A stretch of DNA of 64,000 nucleotides from Trema orientale (taxonomy: Eukaryota > Streptophyta > Magnoliopsida > Rosales > Cannabaceae). The stretch is from assembly GCA_002914845.1 (NCBI GenBank), contig JXTC01000136.1, forward strand, positions 378,663-442,662, read 5' to 3'. The notes under the pieces are model-generated. The model saw only the letters and a list, made by a program, of their open reading frames with translations, was not told the DNA's origin and did no database searches. Each line of letters opens with the position of its first letter. Position 1 is the first letter of the stretch. Made by a program: the position numbers and the translations under genes. This document shows, piece after piece, positions 11,237 through 24,036 of this stretch.

Positions 11237-13889
11237 ATGAACCAGACCCTATCAAAGCCCTACCCAAATCCAAACCCAGACCCACCCGACCCGTTTGTTT
11301 CCATGCTCAAAGAATCCATACACCGATTCATCGCCGATTACCGCAACTCCGTCACCGATTTTTCCAATTTCAGCTCCATTTTCTCGCGATTACTTCACGG
11401 CATTCCTGATCCTCCGGTTGAGATCGTCTGGTTCTACTCGGCGGTGACATTTCACTCCACCAAGCTCACAGCCCAGGACGACCCTTCGGGAAGAGTCTCA
11501 GCGATCAAGGACTTGTTCCAGCTGCTGGTTTCGTGCTCGGCTGCGTGTGGTGCGGCTAAGCGAATCGCGGTACTCGCTCCGGTTGTGTACGAGTTGTGTA
11601 ATTTAGCTTTTGATACTAAGGAGCGTTTTGAGGAAGAGATTCAGAGTTTGTTAGAAGGGCTTATCAGTTATATTAGCATTTGTTGTGGCGGCAATGGCGA
11701 TCGTCGAGACGGTGATGATGATGATGGTTTGAATTCGTGTTTTTTGGACGTGATTCGCGTTTGGGTGGTGGATAGAATTGGGGTTGGAGATGAATTGGAA
11801 GCGTTTTTTCCGATTGTTAGCGATGACGTTCGGAAGGGGTTGAGGATGATGCGAGGTGGGGTTGGCTACTTAGCTGGGGTTGTCATGTGTGAAGCTTTTT
11901 TGTTGAAGCTGTGCTTGAAGCTTGGGCTTCAAACTTCGAGAGCGGAGCTCGAGAAGGAGGTCCGTAACTGGGCGGTTCAAACGCTTACTGGGTTTCAGTG
12001 TTTTTCCTTTTTTGGTGAGAATGGCTTCTACCCTGTTGCAGTTTTGAAATATTGTCGTTCTTGCTGCTGTATTTTTTTTTTGGACTGTTGCTTATAGTTG
12101 TGTTGTTTTGGTTATTCGAATAGTATAGCTTCTGATTTATAAATGTTGTGTATCAGATACTCTCTTCAGGATGTTGTTGGAACCAGTTTTGCCCGTCACT
12201 AACCTGCTGGTCAGTACATCTTAATTTAACGTCAATTCACGGTGTTGCATAGCTAAGCAATAAAGTAGTAATCTTAGGCAGAACTTCTCCTGTTATGGGG
12301 AACAGGCAAACGTCACGGCTTAAGATTTTTTTGTTAAATTTGATAGATACTTTTCATCACTGTTAGGAGTTGGGTTTAATTTATTTATTCTTGGTTATTG
12401 TTGTTGTTGTTGTGTGTATGTTAAGAGAAATTATACATGCACATCATCACAATTAGCATACTAGCATAAATGCTAAGTAGTTATATAACTACTACAATCG
12501 TGGAGTTGAAGTGCTGCTAGAAGCCCCTCTTCTTGGTTGCTCTCATAGATGCATATTATTAGCTGATGTTAAGAATGTAGGCACGAGGTTTGTCTCTCAT
12601 ACAAGGCCCAGGACGAGGTGTATCCTCATGTAATTGTGAATATATGGCAGTATACCATAATTATGTCCTGGGAGAACTTCACTGCCTTTTCATATGAGAT
12701 GAAAGTGTGAACTATTCAGCTGAATATAGTATTTTGTCTCCTTGCAGAATTCTAAAGACATATGTCTTTTACAAGAGATTCTATATGACTCTGTAATAAT
12801 GGTGGACTATTCATTCCTCAAACCACAAATAGGTATACAGTCAGCAGATGAGCGCTACAAAAATCTTGCTGTAACATGGTTACTCGTTGCTGACAATGCC
12901 ATACGGTTTGTTAGGTATGAGAAATAGTGGTTTGCTGTGATGTCTGAGATGACTTTTAAACTATCCCATCTGATACTTCTACACATTGACCACAGGAAAG
13001 ATGATGACCAGACCAAAGTCATTTCTTATGTAAATGCCTTTGTTGAATCTTGCCTTGCCTCTCACTTGATCAAGTGGCTTACCAATCACATTGGCATGGA
13101 GGGAAAAATCTTCAGACCAAATGTTTCAACTCCGGTGGCACTTATCAGTGAGTTGCTCTGGTATCTCTATATTCTAGTCAACTTAGCAAAGTTTATAGTA
13201 TCCTTGCAATGTTTTCCTTTTTTTTTTTTTTTGGCTTTGGTTCTCAACATGCGATTGTCACATATAAAAGTGGAGCAGAGAAAATACTAGAACACCTTTC
13301 TCTTCTGGGAAATATGGCAGCATTCTGTACTGCAATATATTGAACTGTACTTGCATTCTGGACAAATTGAAGAGCAGCTAACTAGAGATGAGTTGCCCTG
13401 TTTTGTAAATTTTCACATTTTGGCGTAACCATTATGACGTTATTTTATCACTCAACTAATTGCAAATTGATGTCATCCTCAGAGTGGATGCTACTTGTTG
13501 AAGAGAAAGGAGTACGAGTGTTTGATTGTGACATTTCCAAGCTTCGAGCCAAAGGAGTTATTTGCGAGTCAAGAGTTGAGTACATGCTTCCGGTAACTAA
13601 ACCAGATGGAAAAACCCAGGATACTGGGGATCTTGAGATGGTTGATTCTGTGGACACTGTATCTGTGGCTGCTGATGGCACGATAAACACACAGGCAACT
13701 GATGGGGCAAGAAAACGCAAAGGGACAGTGGATGGGATGGGAATACAGGTTAAGTTTGTCAGGTATTATTTTGATGAGAAGTATGTGAAGAAAGGGTTTC
13801 CTTCTTTGGGTAGTGATGATAGTTTGAGCAGTGAGAGTGAGGTAGACAATCCAGTTTATGATAGAGCCATGGAAGATATGCAGCCATGA
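11237..13889 (+). CDS. Plant-conserved protein of unknown function, 5 exons
   Basis: Exons 11237-12014, 12157-12209, 12748-12914, 12996-13147 and 13483-13889 join in phase into 518 codons plus TGA. All introns are GT-AG; the donors are G|GTGAGA, GTCAGT, GTATGA and GTGAGT. The protein opens with a Pro/Asn-rich tail (residues 1-20), then a long helical region beginning VSMLKESIHRFIADYRNS. An Asp-rich loop lies near 158-164. The third exon has LLQEILYDSVIMVDYSFL. The C-terminal exon holds a polar segment with a basic ARKRKG patch near residue 460 and an acidic, Ser-rich end. The alternating hydrophobic helices suggest an ARM-like or HEAT-like fold, but this is inference. I remember similar uncharacterised plant proteins and know of no assigned function. 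The basic patch could be a nuclear signal. Confidence 0.85.
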
Positions 13890-15117
13890 AATCCGGTAAA
13901 TCAAAGAACTTCAACATAGGACTGAGGACTGACAAGCCAATGTTGGTGATGCATTTTTGGGGAAATACTTTTGTTAGAATTGTATCGAGAACGGATCATA
14001 TCTATTGTCACCAGGTTTTGGGCTCTTCACTTTTGAGGTCTGCTATCCTTTCCTGTGAAACTTCTAGGAGAGTAGGAATATATATTTAGGCATCTGAACA
14101 TTTCCGTCGCCGTGGATCTTTTGATCTTGGGTAGAATGGATGAAGTCACACATCACCGCTCTTACTATTTTACCGAAAACATGGAACTAGTTCGGAAGTT
14201 CCCATCCGCATTACTCTATAGTACACTTCATAGTAGTCTATTCTCACCAGCTTCATTGTAGCTCTGGTTTGATGAAACACTCATGAATCATGATAGAGAG
14301 AGTTGATTTTGGCTGTGTTATGCCTTTTCTATTGGGGTAATGTACATGATCTATATGTTACTACTAATGATGAAGATATTTTCAGGTTAAATACACTAGT
14401 ACCTGCCTGTTTTTCCTTCATTATCTACATGGCGGTAAAAGACATATTCACTCTGTTTCTGCTATTGTAGTGATAATTGATTGACATAGGATCCCTGGAT
14501 AAAACAAAAAATACCCTTTTCATTTGGTAGGAAACTGCTTTTGGTTAACTCGTGATCGCTTTGTGTTATATGTTTGGGAGAATATATAGTAGCAAAATTT
14601 TTTATCTTGAAATATCTCATTGCAACAACGGGGAATGGTTAAAGCTCCTCCCTGAACTCTGCAAAGCTGCTACGTACATGGGCTTTATGTTCCTGTGCAG
14701 TCCATAGCTTTTGAATGGGCTAGGACTCCTAGAGTTGGGCCTAATTAACAAAAGCAGCCCAATAAATCGTTTTTCAAATAAAAAAATGTACGTGTTTTTC
14801 GTTCTACTATCATCGATCTCAATAGAAAAGGATACTGTAATTAGATGATATAGTTCAAGGTTAGAAGAACTAAAACCGGTTCCCCTCCATGGCCTTGTTG
14901 GTTGGTCTTCACGTGGTGTACCTGAGGAAAAGGCTTGGTTTGGTTCAAGCCTCAAGGATTCATAAATAAGTAAGAAGTAACACTAATAGCTTTGAAGCCC
15001 CCAACACCAATAAATCCTAATCAATCCCATGTTATAAATGGTACATTACTCCTCTTTCCCAACTACACTCATAACTTCACCATCCAAAAAAGAAAAAAGC
15101 ATAAATGACTTTATTGT

Positions 15118-15152
<35 letters not shown>

Positions 15153-16893
15153 TCCCTCTCCCTCTCTTTTATGTATATACCTATTACAATAGTTACTCGC
15201 TTAATGAAAAACAGAAGATTTTGTTTTAGTTTTTATTTTTATTTTAATTTTTTTTAAAGAAAAAGGGACCCAAGACCCATGGCACTTGAGTTGAGAATGA
15301 TGGTCATAAGTGCGATGTGGTCATAGTCATAAGTCATAACTTTGACGTGAGGGCACGAGAAAGGGGAAGTACCCAATTCTCATGTCACCTAACCTTATGT
15401 TTTTCGGCTTACATGTCCATTTCTACTATACTTGTTTTTTTTTTCCCCGTCTTTAGATTAAATTTGTACTTGGATATATTGTATGTACAATGCCGAGACT
15501 TTTGTGACGAGAAAGCAGATCACCGACACTGTGTTTGGATCTAGTTATGCAATGTTATAACAAGGAAATAACTTCAAATTAGAAGATTCTGGAGCGACAG
15601 AAGCATAACATGTAGTACAGAGGACTTATCCTCCCTTAAAAAGGGCCTTTGAAAATTTCGAAAAAAGATAAAAAGAAGATGGAAAATGAGAGGTACAAAC
15701 TAATAAAAGTTTGTAATTCTAATTATAAGAAAGAAAATACTATGATTTTACCCTGGAAAATACTTCAAATTTAAAAATGAAAGTACTATTAATGGTAATT
15801 TTAAGCGAGGACACACCTACTTGTGTGAGGCAAAATTGTGTTTTGTGAATTTTTTTTTTTCATTTATGAATTTTTGAAAATAAATAGGCCGATTAAAAAA
15901 AAAAATTGTAATCTGTACGGGATCCATTTATTCAGGTTAGGCCTACCAATTCGATATTTTAAAGCTCGTGTGTCTCAGGGTCAGGGCTCAGATTGTGTCG
16001 GTCATGATTTACTTCGATGCTCAATAGCCAATATACAAGTGTGGACATGTATTTTATTAGTTAATTTATTTATTTTTTGACAATCGTGTGGATATGTATT
16101 TAAGGATTTGTAGATTGCAAAGTAAAATATTCAATATTATTTATTAATTGTAAGTTCATGGAAATCAATACCATATCTTTAGTGGACATTAAAAATAAAA
16201 TACAGCTATTAATAACCTTATTAAGAATATTAGTGCTTTTTTATTTTTGAGGTGAATATTAGTGCTATTAATTACCTTTCTAGAATTTGTGCTTCTATAT
16301 TTAACTTAATTTTTCACAACCTCCCAAAAAAAATAAAAAAAAAAAAACTGAAGGGTACTAACTACGTTTTTAGGAACCTTTGCAACGTATGATATCTAAT
16401 GTGGGGGCAGGGTACATGGGATCCTACAAATATCTTTCTTTTTGGCAAAGTTATGTTTGGAGATTACCACCCGGAAAAAACTAAAGTGACGAATCTAATA
16501 ATGATTAGATGGACGATTAGTAGTTTTTTCTTAATATATTTTATTTATTTGCCTAGATATTTACTTTCATAATTGTCTTGGTCAAAGATTCTCAGATTTG
16601 AAACTCTACAATGAGTTCCAAGTAGTACACATAAATTTAGGACAATAGTAGATCCAAAATTAATTCCAATTTTTTATGGTTGTTCTAATTGACTAACATA
16701 ACATGAAAATGTACTCGGGGCAAACGGATTATTGTTGGTAAATGTCATTTAGACGGCCGTTGGAGGTCTTAATCGAAAAGTGCCTCTTAACTTTTTCGCT
16801 CTAGGATTTTGGTGTGACAATATTCTATTAGTGCTTTTTTTTTTTTTTTAAGTCTTTTATTTTATTTTATTATAACAGGAAGTTGGTAGAATT
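13890..16893. other. Intergenic stretch
   Basis: Downstream of the 518-residue gene, and long without a recognisable gene. A minus-strand ORF at 14617-14955 has no recognised domain. The CT-rich microsatellite at 15120-15168 lies here. Confidence 0.5.
15120..15168. repeat. (CT)n / (CCCTCT)n microsatellite
   Basis: A run of about fourteen CT units grading into CCCTCT units. Confidence 0.9.
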
Positions 16894-17374
16894 CCATTTG
16901 GCATAATCAACTCTAATTCTTAACTCGGAATAACGAGAACAACGAAATTACATGTTTAATCTAACTAGTAACCTTGTTGTACTTTTAATGTAGATGTCTA
17001 AGATTGAAAAAAAATAAATCTTATTTGATGAATAAAATTTTCAATAGCCCCATAAATCCGACTAGAACTTACTAAAATTGAAACCGATGAAATCTGACCC
17101 GATAAATCTTTGGAGTTTTTTTTTTTTTTTTTTTTTCCATTTGGCATAATCAACTCTAATTCTTAACTCGGAATAACGAGAACAACGAAATTACATGTTT
17201 AATCTAACTAGTAACCTTGTTGTACTTTTAATGTAGATGTCTAAGATTGAAAAAAAATAAATCTTATTTGATGAATAAAATTTTCAATAGCCCCATAAAT
17301 CCGACTAGAACTTACTAAAATTGAAACCGATGAAATCTGACCCGATAAATCTTTGGAGTTTTTTTTTTTTTTTT
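16894..17374. repeat. Tandem duplication, ~240-bp unit x2, identical
   Basis: Copy 1 is 16894-17136 and copy 2 is 17137-17374. Both begin CCATTTGGCATAATCAAC and end in a poly-T tract followed by CC. By eye they are identical except for the length of the poly-T run (about 21 against 16). The unit has no ORF. This is either a very recent duplication or an assembly duplication at the poly-T tract. Confidence 0.9.
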
Positions 17375-19070
17375 CCACTCCAAATTTAAATGTTTTCCTA
17401 GTGTTAAAATCAATTGAACCCAGACAATCCCGAACCGACAGAATTGTTGATGCTTCACGGTCTATATTTCCTGCAACCCGTACCTCCCAAAAAAAAAAAA
17501 AAAAATCCGAACATTGTTCACCATTAATCCCATAAAGAACCTTTTCTTTTAGGGAAAAAAAATATTAGAATTTTATCAATAACTCGGCAAATACAACATC
17601 TTAAAAACATTCAGATATATATATATATATTCTTTTAACCAAAAACGTTCCTCAACCCCGTCGCCTAATGTAAAGGTTTTATTATTTACTTTAGAAGTAA
17701 ATTAGAATTTTAATATAATTTTATTATTTCCGTGCTAATGATAGAGATATCATGGTCAACCTTCTCACCTAATTAGATAATCGGAAAAAAAAAAAATCCT
17801 TTTTTGTCATCGTTTACTATAAAAGCATACAGCCTAGCTACGTGTGACATGTCTAGATTATCTTGAAAGTATATAGTTTGTCTTAATAAACTCTTAGCTC
17901 TATAGGATAATTTTCACCACTGAAAAAAAAAGAAAGAAAGATTTTCACATTTATTAAATCGTTACCATGACTAGGAGTTAGTTCAAATTTCAAAATATGA
18001 CACAATATCGTTAAGTATATAAGAAGCTTTGAAAAAACAAATCCTTAAACCAATGTAGGAAAATCCGAAAAGAGAGGCTATATGCCTATAACAATTGATG
18101 ATTAATAAACAGAATCCATACTAAACACCTAATGAAACAACGATGTGCATATATGTACACATACAAGATTTGCCAAAAAAGGAAAAATGGGTATATAATC
18201 TCAAGGATAAGAAGAAAAAAAGCATTCTATAACCAAGTTTAGACTATTATATATGTCGAACATTTTATATTTAGTAGAAATTAAACAAAAGATGAAATAA
18301 TACAAAAAATATTATTTTTGGGCACGTAATAATTATTTTAGAGGAAAATGATATTTGTCTAATCAGTAACTAGTGTAGTTAAATTTAGCTTGTACATCTC
18401 GTACAAATAGACGATCTTGATACAACAAATATATCAAATAAATTGTTTGACGTGTTTATTGCTAAGTTAGTATTTCTCTTTGTTTTTGTATAGAAATAAT
18501 TGGTGATTAGTTTCGTAAAAGGACGGATAGTTGGTTGAAAACTCTTTTGCTTCTAAACATATGAAGAAGAAAAAAAATAAAATAAAGAATAGAAAAAGAA
18601 AAACGTTTTACTACAAGGGACTTGGGAGGTTTGTGGAGAGGAACATTTGGGTTACCGTCGGGTGAATGGTAATGACAGATACCAACTCAAAAAGAACGTG
18701 ACATGTTGGGTGATGCATGCAATGGACCCCACTCTTCAATGTCAAGCGGCTGAACCACATGAATCATTGTGGTTGAAAGTTGAAAGCCGACCCTATACCT
18801 AAAGAATAGGGTAAAAAAAAAAAATGCAGTAAAATTAAAATTTGTAAAACCCAATAAATTTTCATATTATTATTCGTTAGAGGTTGAGAAGATAGAAATG
18901 AAGGATATACATGGAAAAATGCATGAGAGTACTTTCACTCCATTGTATTTACTATTTACTATGAGAGAACGAAGAAAATCCACCCACTTGTTTTGTTTTG
19001 TTTTTTTCTTTTTTCTTTTTTAAGGAAAAATGAGTTCTTATTATTAAGCAAAAATAATATCAAACATTAT
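17375..19070. other. Gene-free AT-rich stretch
   Basis: No ORF with coding character, only homopolymer runs and a short AT run near 17617. No gene was recognised. Confidence 0.5.
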
Positions 19071-19381
19071 GATCTTGTATGTTTCACCCATTCCATTCTA
19101 TTCAAATAAAAAATCTATTGGAATGAGTGTTTGTTTCAACAATTTCAATTTTTCTATTCAAATGGTCCATCAGTTACATTAACTATTGGAATGAGTTTTT
19201 CGTGTCTTGGAATGAGTATATAGCCTGAGAGGTGTTTTTGAATGCTCCATTCTAAGTCTCTCATTCTAATTACAACCCATTCTACTTTATTTCACTTCAA
19301 ATATCTCCTATTTCAATTATAACTTATTCCACAATTTCCATTTAAATACACTCATTTGAATGGGTGAACCAAACAGAGCTT
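19071..19381 (+). mobile_element. MITE, GTTTGTTTCA family, copy 2
   Basis: The left end, CTTGTATGTTTCACCCATTC, is matched by the reverse complement of the right end, CTCTGTTTGGTTCACCCATTC. The interior aligns with the other two copies, with blocks such as ATTCAAATGGTCCAT and TTTATTTCACTTCAAAT. There is no ORF. It sits right beside the RNase H relic on its right. Confidence 0.65.
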
Positions 19382-19399
19382 ACATCTTTGGAAACATAT

Positions 19400-19830
19400 G
19401 AGGTGTTTCAAATAACCAATAAGAACTCATGTTACAATTAAAAGCAAAAGAGAATAGGTTTTGAGTAATTTTATTCCTAGAACAAAGGATATGGTTGCAA
19501 ACAACATTATCTAGTTTACAAAGATTAATAATAATGTCAAAGATGATTGGACCTTCAACGAAAGAGACTCAATTTTTTGATGCCAGAGATAACTTTTAGT
19601 AAGTCACTTTCAGTTTCTGAGATAAAAAAGACTTGTTGTAATACAAACCAGAGGCCCTTTCGAAGTGGTAAACATTCCACAATATAAATACTAAAACGTC
19701 CCTTGAATTTGGATGAGATCGCTCCACAAACTGTCCTATAATCCTATTCGAATCTCGGATCATGGCACCAATACCAATCCATCCACTTACTGAGCGATTA
19801 AAATTTATCTCAAAGTGAACATTTAAAATC
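19400..19830 (-). pseudogene. RNase H-domain relic (LINE-type)
   Basis: Minus-strand translation gives WIGIGAMIRDSNRIIGQF, the start of the plant RVT_3/RNase H-like domain found at the C terminus of LINE polyproteins and of many retro-derived plant fragments. Downstream pieces fit the family's usual end but fall in different frames, so the copy is frameshifted and dead. No reverse transcriptase part is visible next to it. Confidence 0.6.
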
Positions 19831-21439
19831 CATAATCTAATAATATCGAAAAAAAATCCATAATCTAATGAGAGGCATAGGGGATTAGTTGATAAGTTTA
19901 GGATATGACGGATATTTGGTATGAAGAATTTTAGAAAGATATGAATTAGAGTAAACAATAGATTTCAAGTTATAGTTTGAGATAATTAATTCTTCCAAAT
20001 TGGAGGTATTTATGAGAGAAACATTCACTCAAATTGACTTCGATTGAAAAATTTATATAATTAGCTTCAACATCATATTATAAAACTAATAACTAAGTAT
20101 AGAGTGATACTGTAAAAATAAAATCTTCTAACATACTTTCCATTTCTTCTTCTAGTCAAACAGGAAAGAATTTTTGGTATTTTCTCAATTTTTTTTTTTG
20201 TACCAAACACAACAAAGAATGTTTTCCTTCTCCCTCTTCTCACTATTTTCTCCCCCGTCTACTAAATAAAACATAAATTTCATCATATTTGCAAATAATT
20301 TGTTTGTTTGACTTTTTTTTAAAAAAAATTTGCCCAAAAAGATTTCAAAGAAAAAACCGAGAAATATATATCACTTTTCGTAGATTTTGTTTTTTTCCCT
20401 TTCCAAAATTTTCAATGGATATATGTAGTGTAGGGTATGGATAAGTGGACTAAATGGCACCAATTTGTCCCGAGTGACTTCAAATAGTGTGAATCTTGTT
20501 AGACACGGTTTCATTCCCACACACAACAGCAAATAGTATAAAATTATTGAAGGCCAAAAAAAAATATTTAATAAAAAAAATAGGTTAATTCCTCTTTTTG
20601 TTTTTGTTTTTGTTTTGAGAATAATTCCTCTTTTTGTTGTTGGTTCCATGCAGTATACGCACTTTTGGACTTTAGGCACAAAGTAGCATAAAAAAATTAC
20701 AAAAGTTTTCACAATATGGTACCAATGATTAATACACGAAAGAGAAAACGTGTGTGAGAGCATTATACAAAATTAATAGCAGCCAAAAGAGAAAATAAAA
20801 TAAAATGCATGAGCAACACTTCTTTTTTTTTTTGTGGATTAATTAAAAAAAAATCTATTTTTAAATAAAGCTAAAATTTTCGATGACATATTGTCTTCAA
20901 AACCGATGCTAGTCTTTTTATTCCATCAGCCTCTTCAAGTCGCATGAATTCGACATTCAACTCAGAGTAATTAATTTAATTCATGTATAATAAGGTCAAT
21001 AATTTTTTTGCAATTAAACCAATTGACATTTTCATTTACGAAGAAAATTAACCGATCATATTTTCATCGTACGTCAGCATAAAGTATATGATTAATGACG
21101 CGCATGGAACACGCTTTCAAAACCATTTTTGATTTTTTTTTTAAAAAAAAAAGGAAAGAAAAACCATTTCGATACAAGTTTTTATTATCAAACTGAATCA
21201 CATGACATACATACTATATATACCTTGCTCTCGTTTAAAAAAAATCACTAATGGGGATATTGACAGGCTCGATATGATGATTTTTGGAATTACTTTTGCT
21301 TAAATTGACCCCCCTATCACTCAATTTGGAACAAATAGTAAGAAATGCTAACCAAACGTTGAGAAAATTATTAATAGACATACCAATTTAAAATAGAAAA
21401 AAAAAAAATAGAGGATGACTGTTGTACACCATTGTCACT
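19831..21439. other. Gene-free AT-rich stretch
   Basis: No convincing coding region. The minus-strand ORF at 20371-20763 has no recognisable domain. Confidence 0.5.
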
Positions 21440-21708
21440 AATAAATAAAAATTAGTGTTATAATTGGAATGTGAGACATTTAAATGGAAAAAATAGTGGA
21501 ACGTGTTGTAATTAGAATGGAAGCATTGGAATGAACCATTCAAAAACACTTCCTCCCTTATATTCTCATTCAAGATAAAAAAAACCATTCCAATGGTTAA
21601 CTTTTTGGATGGACTATTTGAATAGAAAAACTGAATTGTTGAAACAAACACACATTCAAATAGATTTTCCATTCCAATGGAATGGAATGGTTGAAACAAA
21701 CGGAGCTT
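21440..21708 (-). mobile_element. MITE, GTTTGTTTCA family, copy 3 (inverted)
   Basis: This is the same family as the copies at 10302 and 19071, in the opposite orientation. The right end reads as AAGCTCCGTTTGTTTCAACC on the minus strand, and CCATTC/ATTTGAATAG blocks match. The distal end is not clear, so this copy may be truncated. Confidence 0.6.
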
Positions 21709-22560
21709 AAATAATCCTACTTTTCTATTACATATATTAAATAAATAATACGTTCCATTTTCGCTTTCTTATCAAAAATTAACGTTAACGTCATCCCTTT
21801 CAAAAATAAATACATAAATGACCTAAACCCTCAACTTTATCATGTCAAGTTTATTGATACAAAATGACAACTGGCTTGTAAAATCTAGAGGAAATTAGAC
21901 TCTGAGCCACTTGTCAAGTTTGAGTTTTTACTGTTGGAAGTCTATTGTTAAGTTTTGTTCTATAGATTTTATTGGTGAACTTCTATTTTGGTAATTCTTT
22001 ATTTTAATTTGGATATTGTATGAAGGTTAAATTTGGTATAAAATTATTAACTTTATATATATATATATTTTATTGAGTAAAAATTTGGAAACTAATATGC
22101 TTGAGAATTATATTGAGAGTTCTACTTACTCTTGACTCTTTTATTTATTTATTTATAGCAAAACCGCAGGCAAAACATAGAAAAGCAATTAATAGATTCT
22201 TAAATTAAATTAAATTGAAAACAACAAAATCCACAAGGGGTGAACAAAAACAAAAAACACGTCAATGTCGAAAAAAAGGTGGGGAAGAATAGAAGGACAA
22301 AATGGTAAAAAGGGAAGAAAGTGTCGGCCTGGTCTAACTCTGGTTAATTAAACCAGCGTCTATGGTTAGGCCCCCGTTTATAGGGGGCCTCTCGTGACCC
22401 CTCTGGGATTGAGCGTCGGTGACTCGGTAGCCACTCGTGCGAGTCAACAACGAGTCATAAGAATAAAAATTGAGAGGGAGTAACGATATTGATTTTGATA
22501 TATACATATACACATATATATATATAACACAATCCAAGACCATGGAGAGGAACCCAATTT

Positions 22561-22595
22561 GAGAGAGAGAGAGCGAGAGAGAGAGAGAGAGAGAA
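22561..22595 (+). repeat. (GA)n tract in the NDL 5' leader
   Basis: A GAGAGA run ends directly before the NDL start codon, so it is probably transcribed as 5' UTR. GA/CT tracts are common in plant core promoters and leaders. Confidence 0.8.
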
Positions 22596-22907
22596 ATGGC
22601 GGATTCAAGTGATTCAGTGTCTGTGGATATGGAGGGAGTTTCTCTTGGAGGAAAGGTACCTACATTTTCATGCCTTCTTCCGTTTTTCCTATTGATATGA
22701 AAATATTGGTTGAGGGAGTGTGTTAATGGGAGGTACCTCGAGCTTGTTTTGATGGCGGAAACAGGGCTTTTAAGTTAGCATTTTTGAAAAAAAAAAATTT
22801 GGTTTCTTTTTGCTCCAAATATTGCATTGATTTTTTTGATTTTGGTTATCGTTTGAGTATGAGGTTCAGGTAACTCTAGTGGGCGTTTGTTTAGCTAATT
22901 GAATAGT

Positions 22908-22958
<51 letters not shown>

Positions 22959-23992
22959 ATTAGAAATGAGTATTGAAAAATTATTTCATCCTGTATTCTT
23001 GGGGTGTTTGATTATTTATTTCTCTTTTACAATCCCAGTTGGCTTTGATTCTCAAAGCCTTTCCATAATGCTGTTTCAAGAATAGTATATATGTATGCAA
23101 ATACGTTTATATATGCCCACATAAAGATTATTATTTTGAAGGGCATTTTAGTTGTTATGAATATGTTTTCACAACCCATGTTGATTTCTCATCTGGGAAG
23201 CGATTAGTTAGGTAACTCGAATTTGTCAAGTCGCTTAAATGGCACTTTCATCTGATTATTTGTTTTATTTTATATTAATTTCCTTAATAATTTGGCAGTT
23301 TCTTCTTGTGCCATAAAGATTTCTGTTCGGTTACTTTGGTTAGCAATTGCTAATTTTTATATGAGTATAAAGTTCTGGAGTTTTGAGGACCAAAACAATT
23401 TCCAAATTTACTTTCCTGACCACTCTAATATACTATGTGTGAACGGATTGCGTATTCTTATTAAAAGTACCGCTGCACATGCAAAAAAAAAAAAAAAAGG
23501 TCCTCGTTCCTAAATGGTACATATTTGGGTTAGCTGGTCTATGTGTGTATATATAAATTGTTGTGCAGATATATATTCTATGTATTTTATTATCTTCCTC
23601 TCTTGACCCCCCCGCATCTGTTTTAATTTTTTATTTTCTTTAGAGGTTTCTGTAATTTGTAATTACCATATTATTTAATATTTCTGATTCTACTTTCCTG
23701 AATTAATGTCTAAATTTGCATATTGTTAACCTTTCTGCAGGAGCATCTTATAAAAACTTGTCATGGTTATGTGTCCGTTGCTGTGATTGGAGATCAGGAC
23801 AAGCCAGCTCTTGTTACTTATCCTGATTTAGCTTTAAATTGTAAGTTTTTTCTGGATTATACTCCTAGTTTGTCATACTTTTCTAGACTCATCAGTTATA
23901 ATTTTATCTTATTGGAGGTAGGTACAATTAATTGATTTTACTTATCATATCCACAAACCAAGTGTTGACACAATTTTTTGAATATTACAGAA

Positions 23993-24036
<44 letters not shown>

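Noticed and set aside
14617-14955. 112-codon minus-strand ORF
   Set aside because: It looks slightly protein-like (GTPREDQPTRPWRG), but I could not match it to any family and found no exon context.
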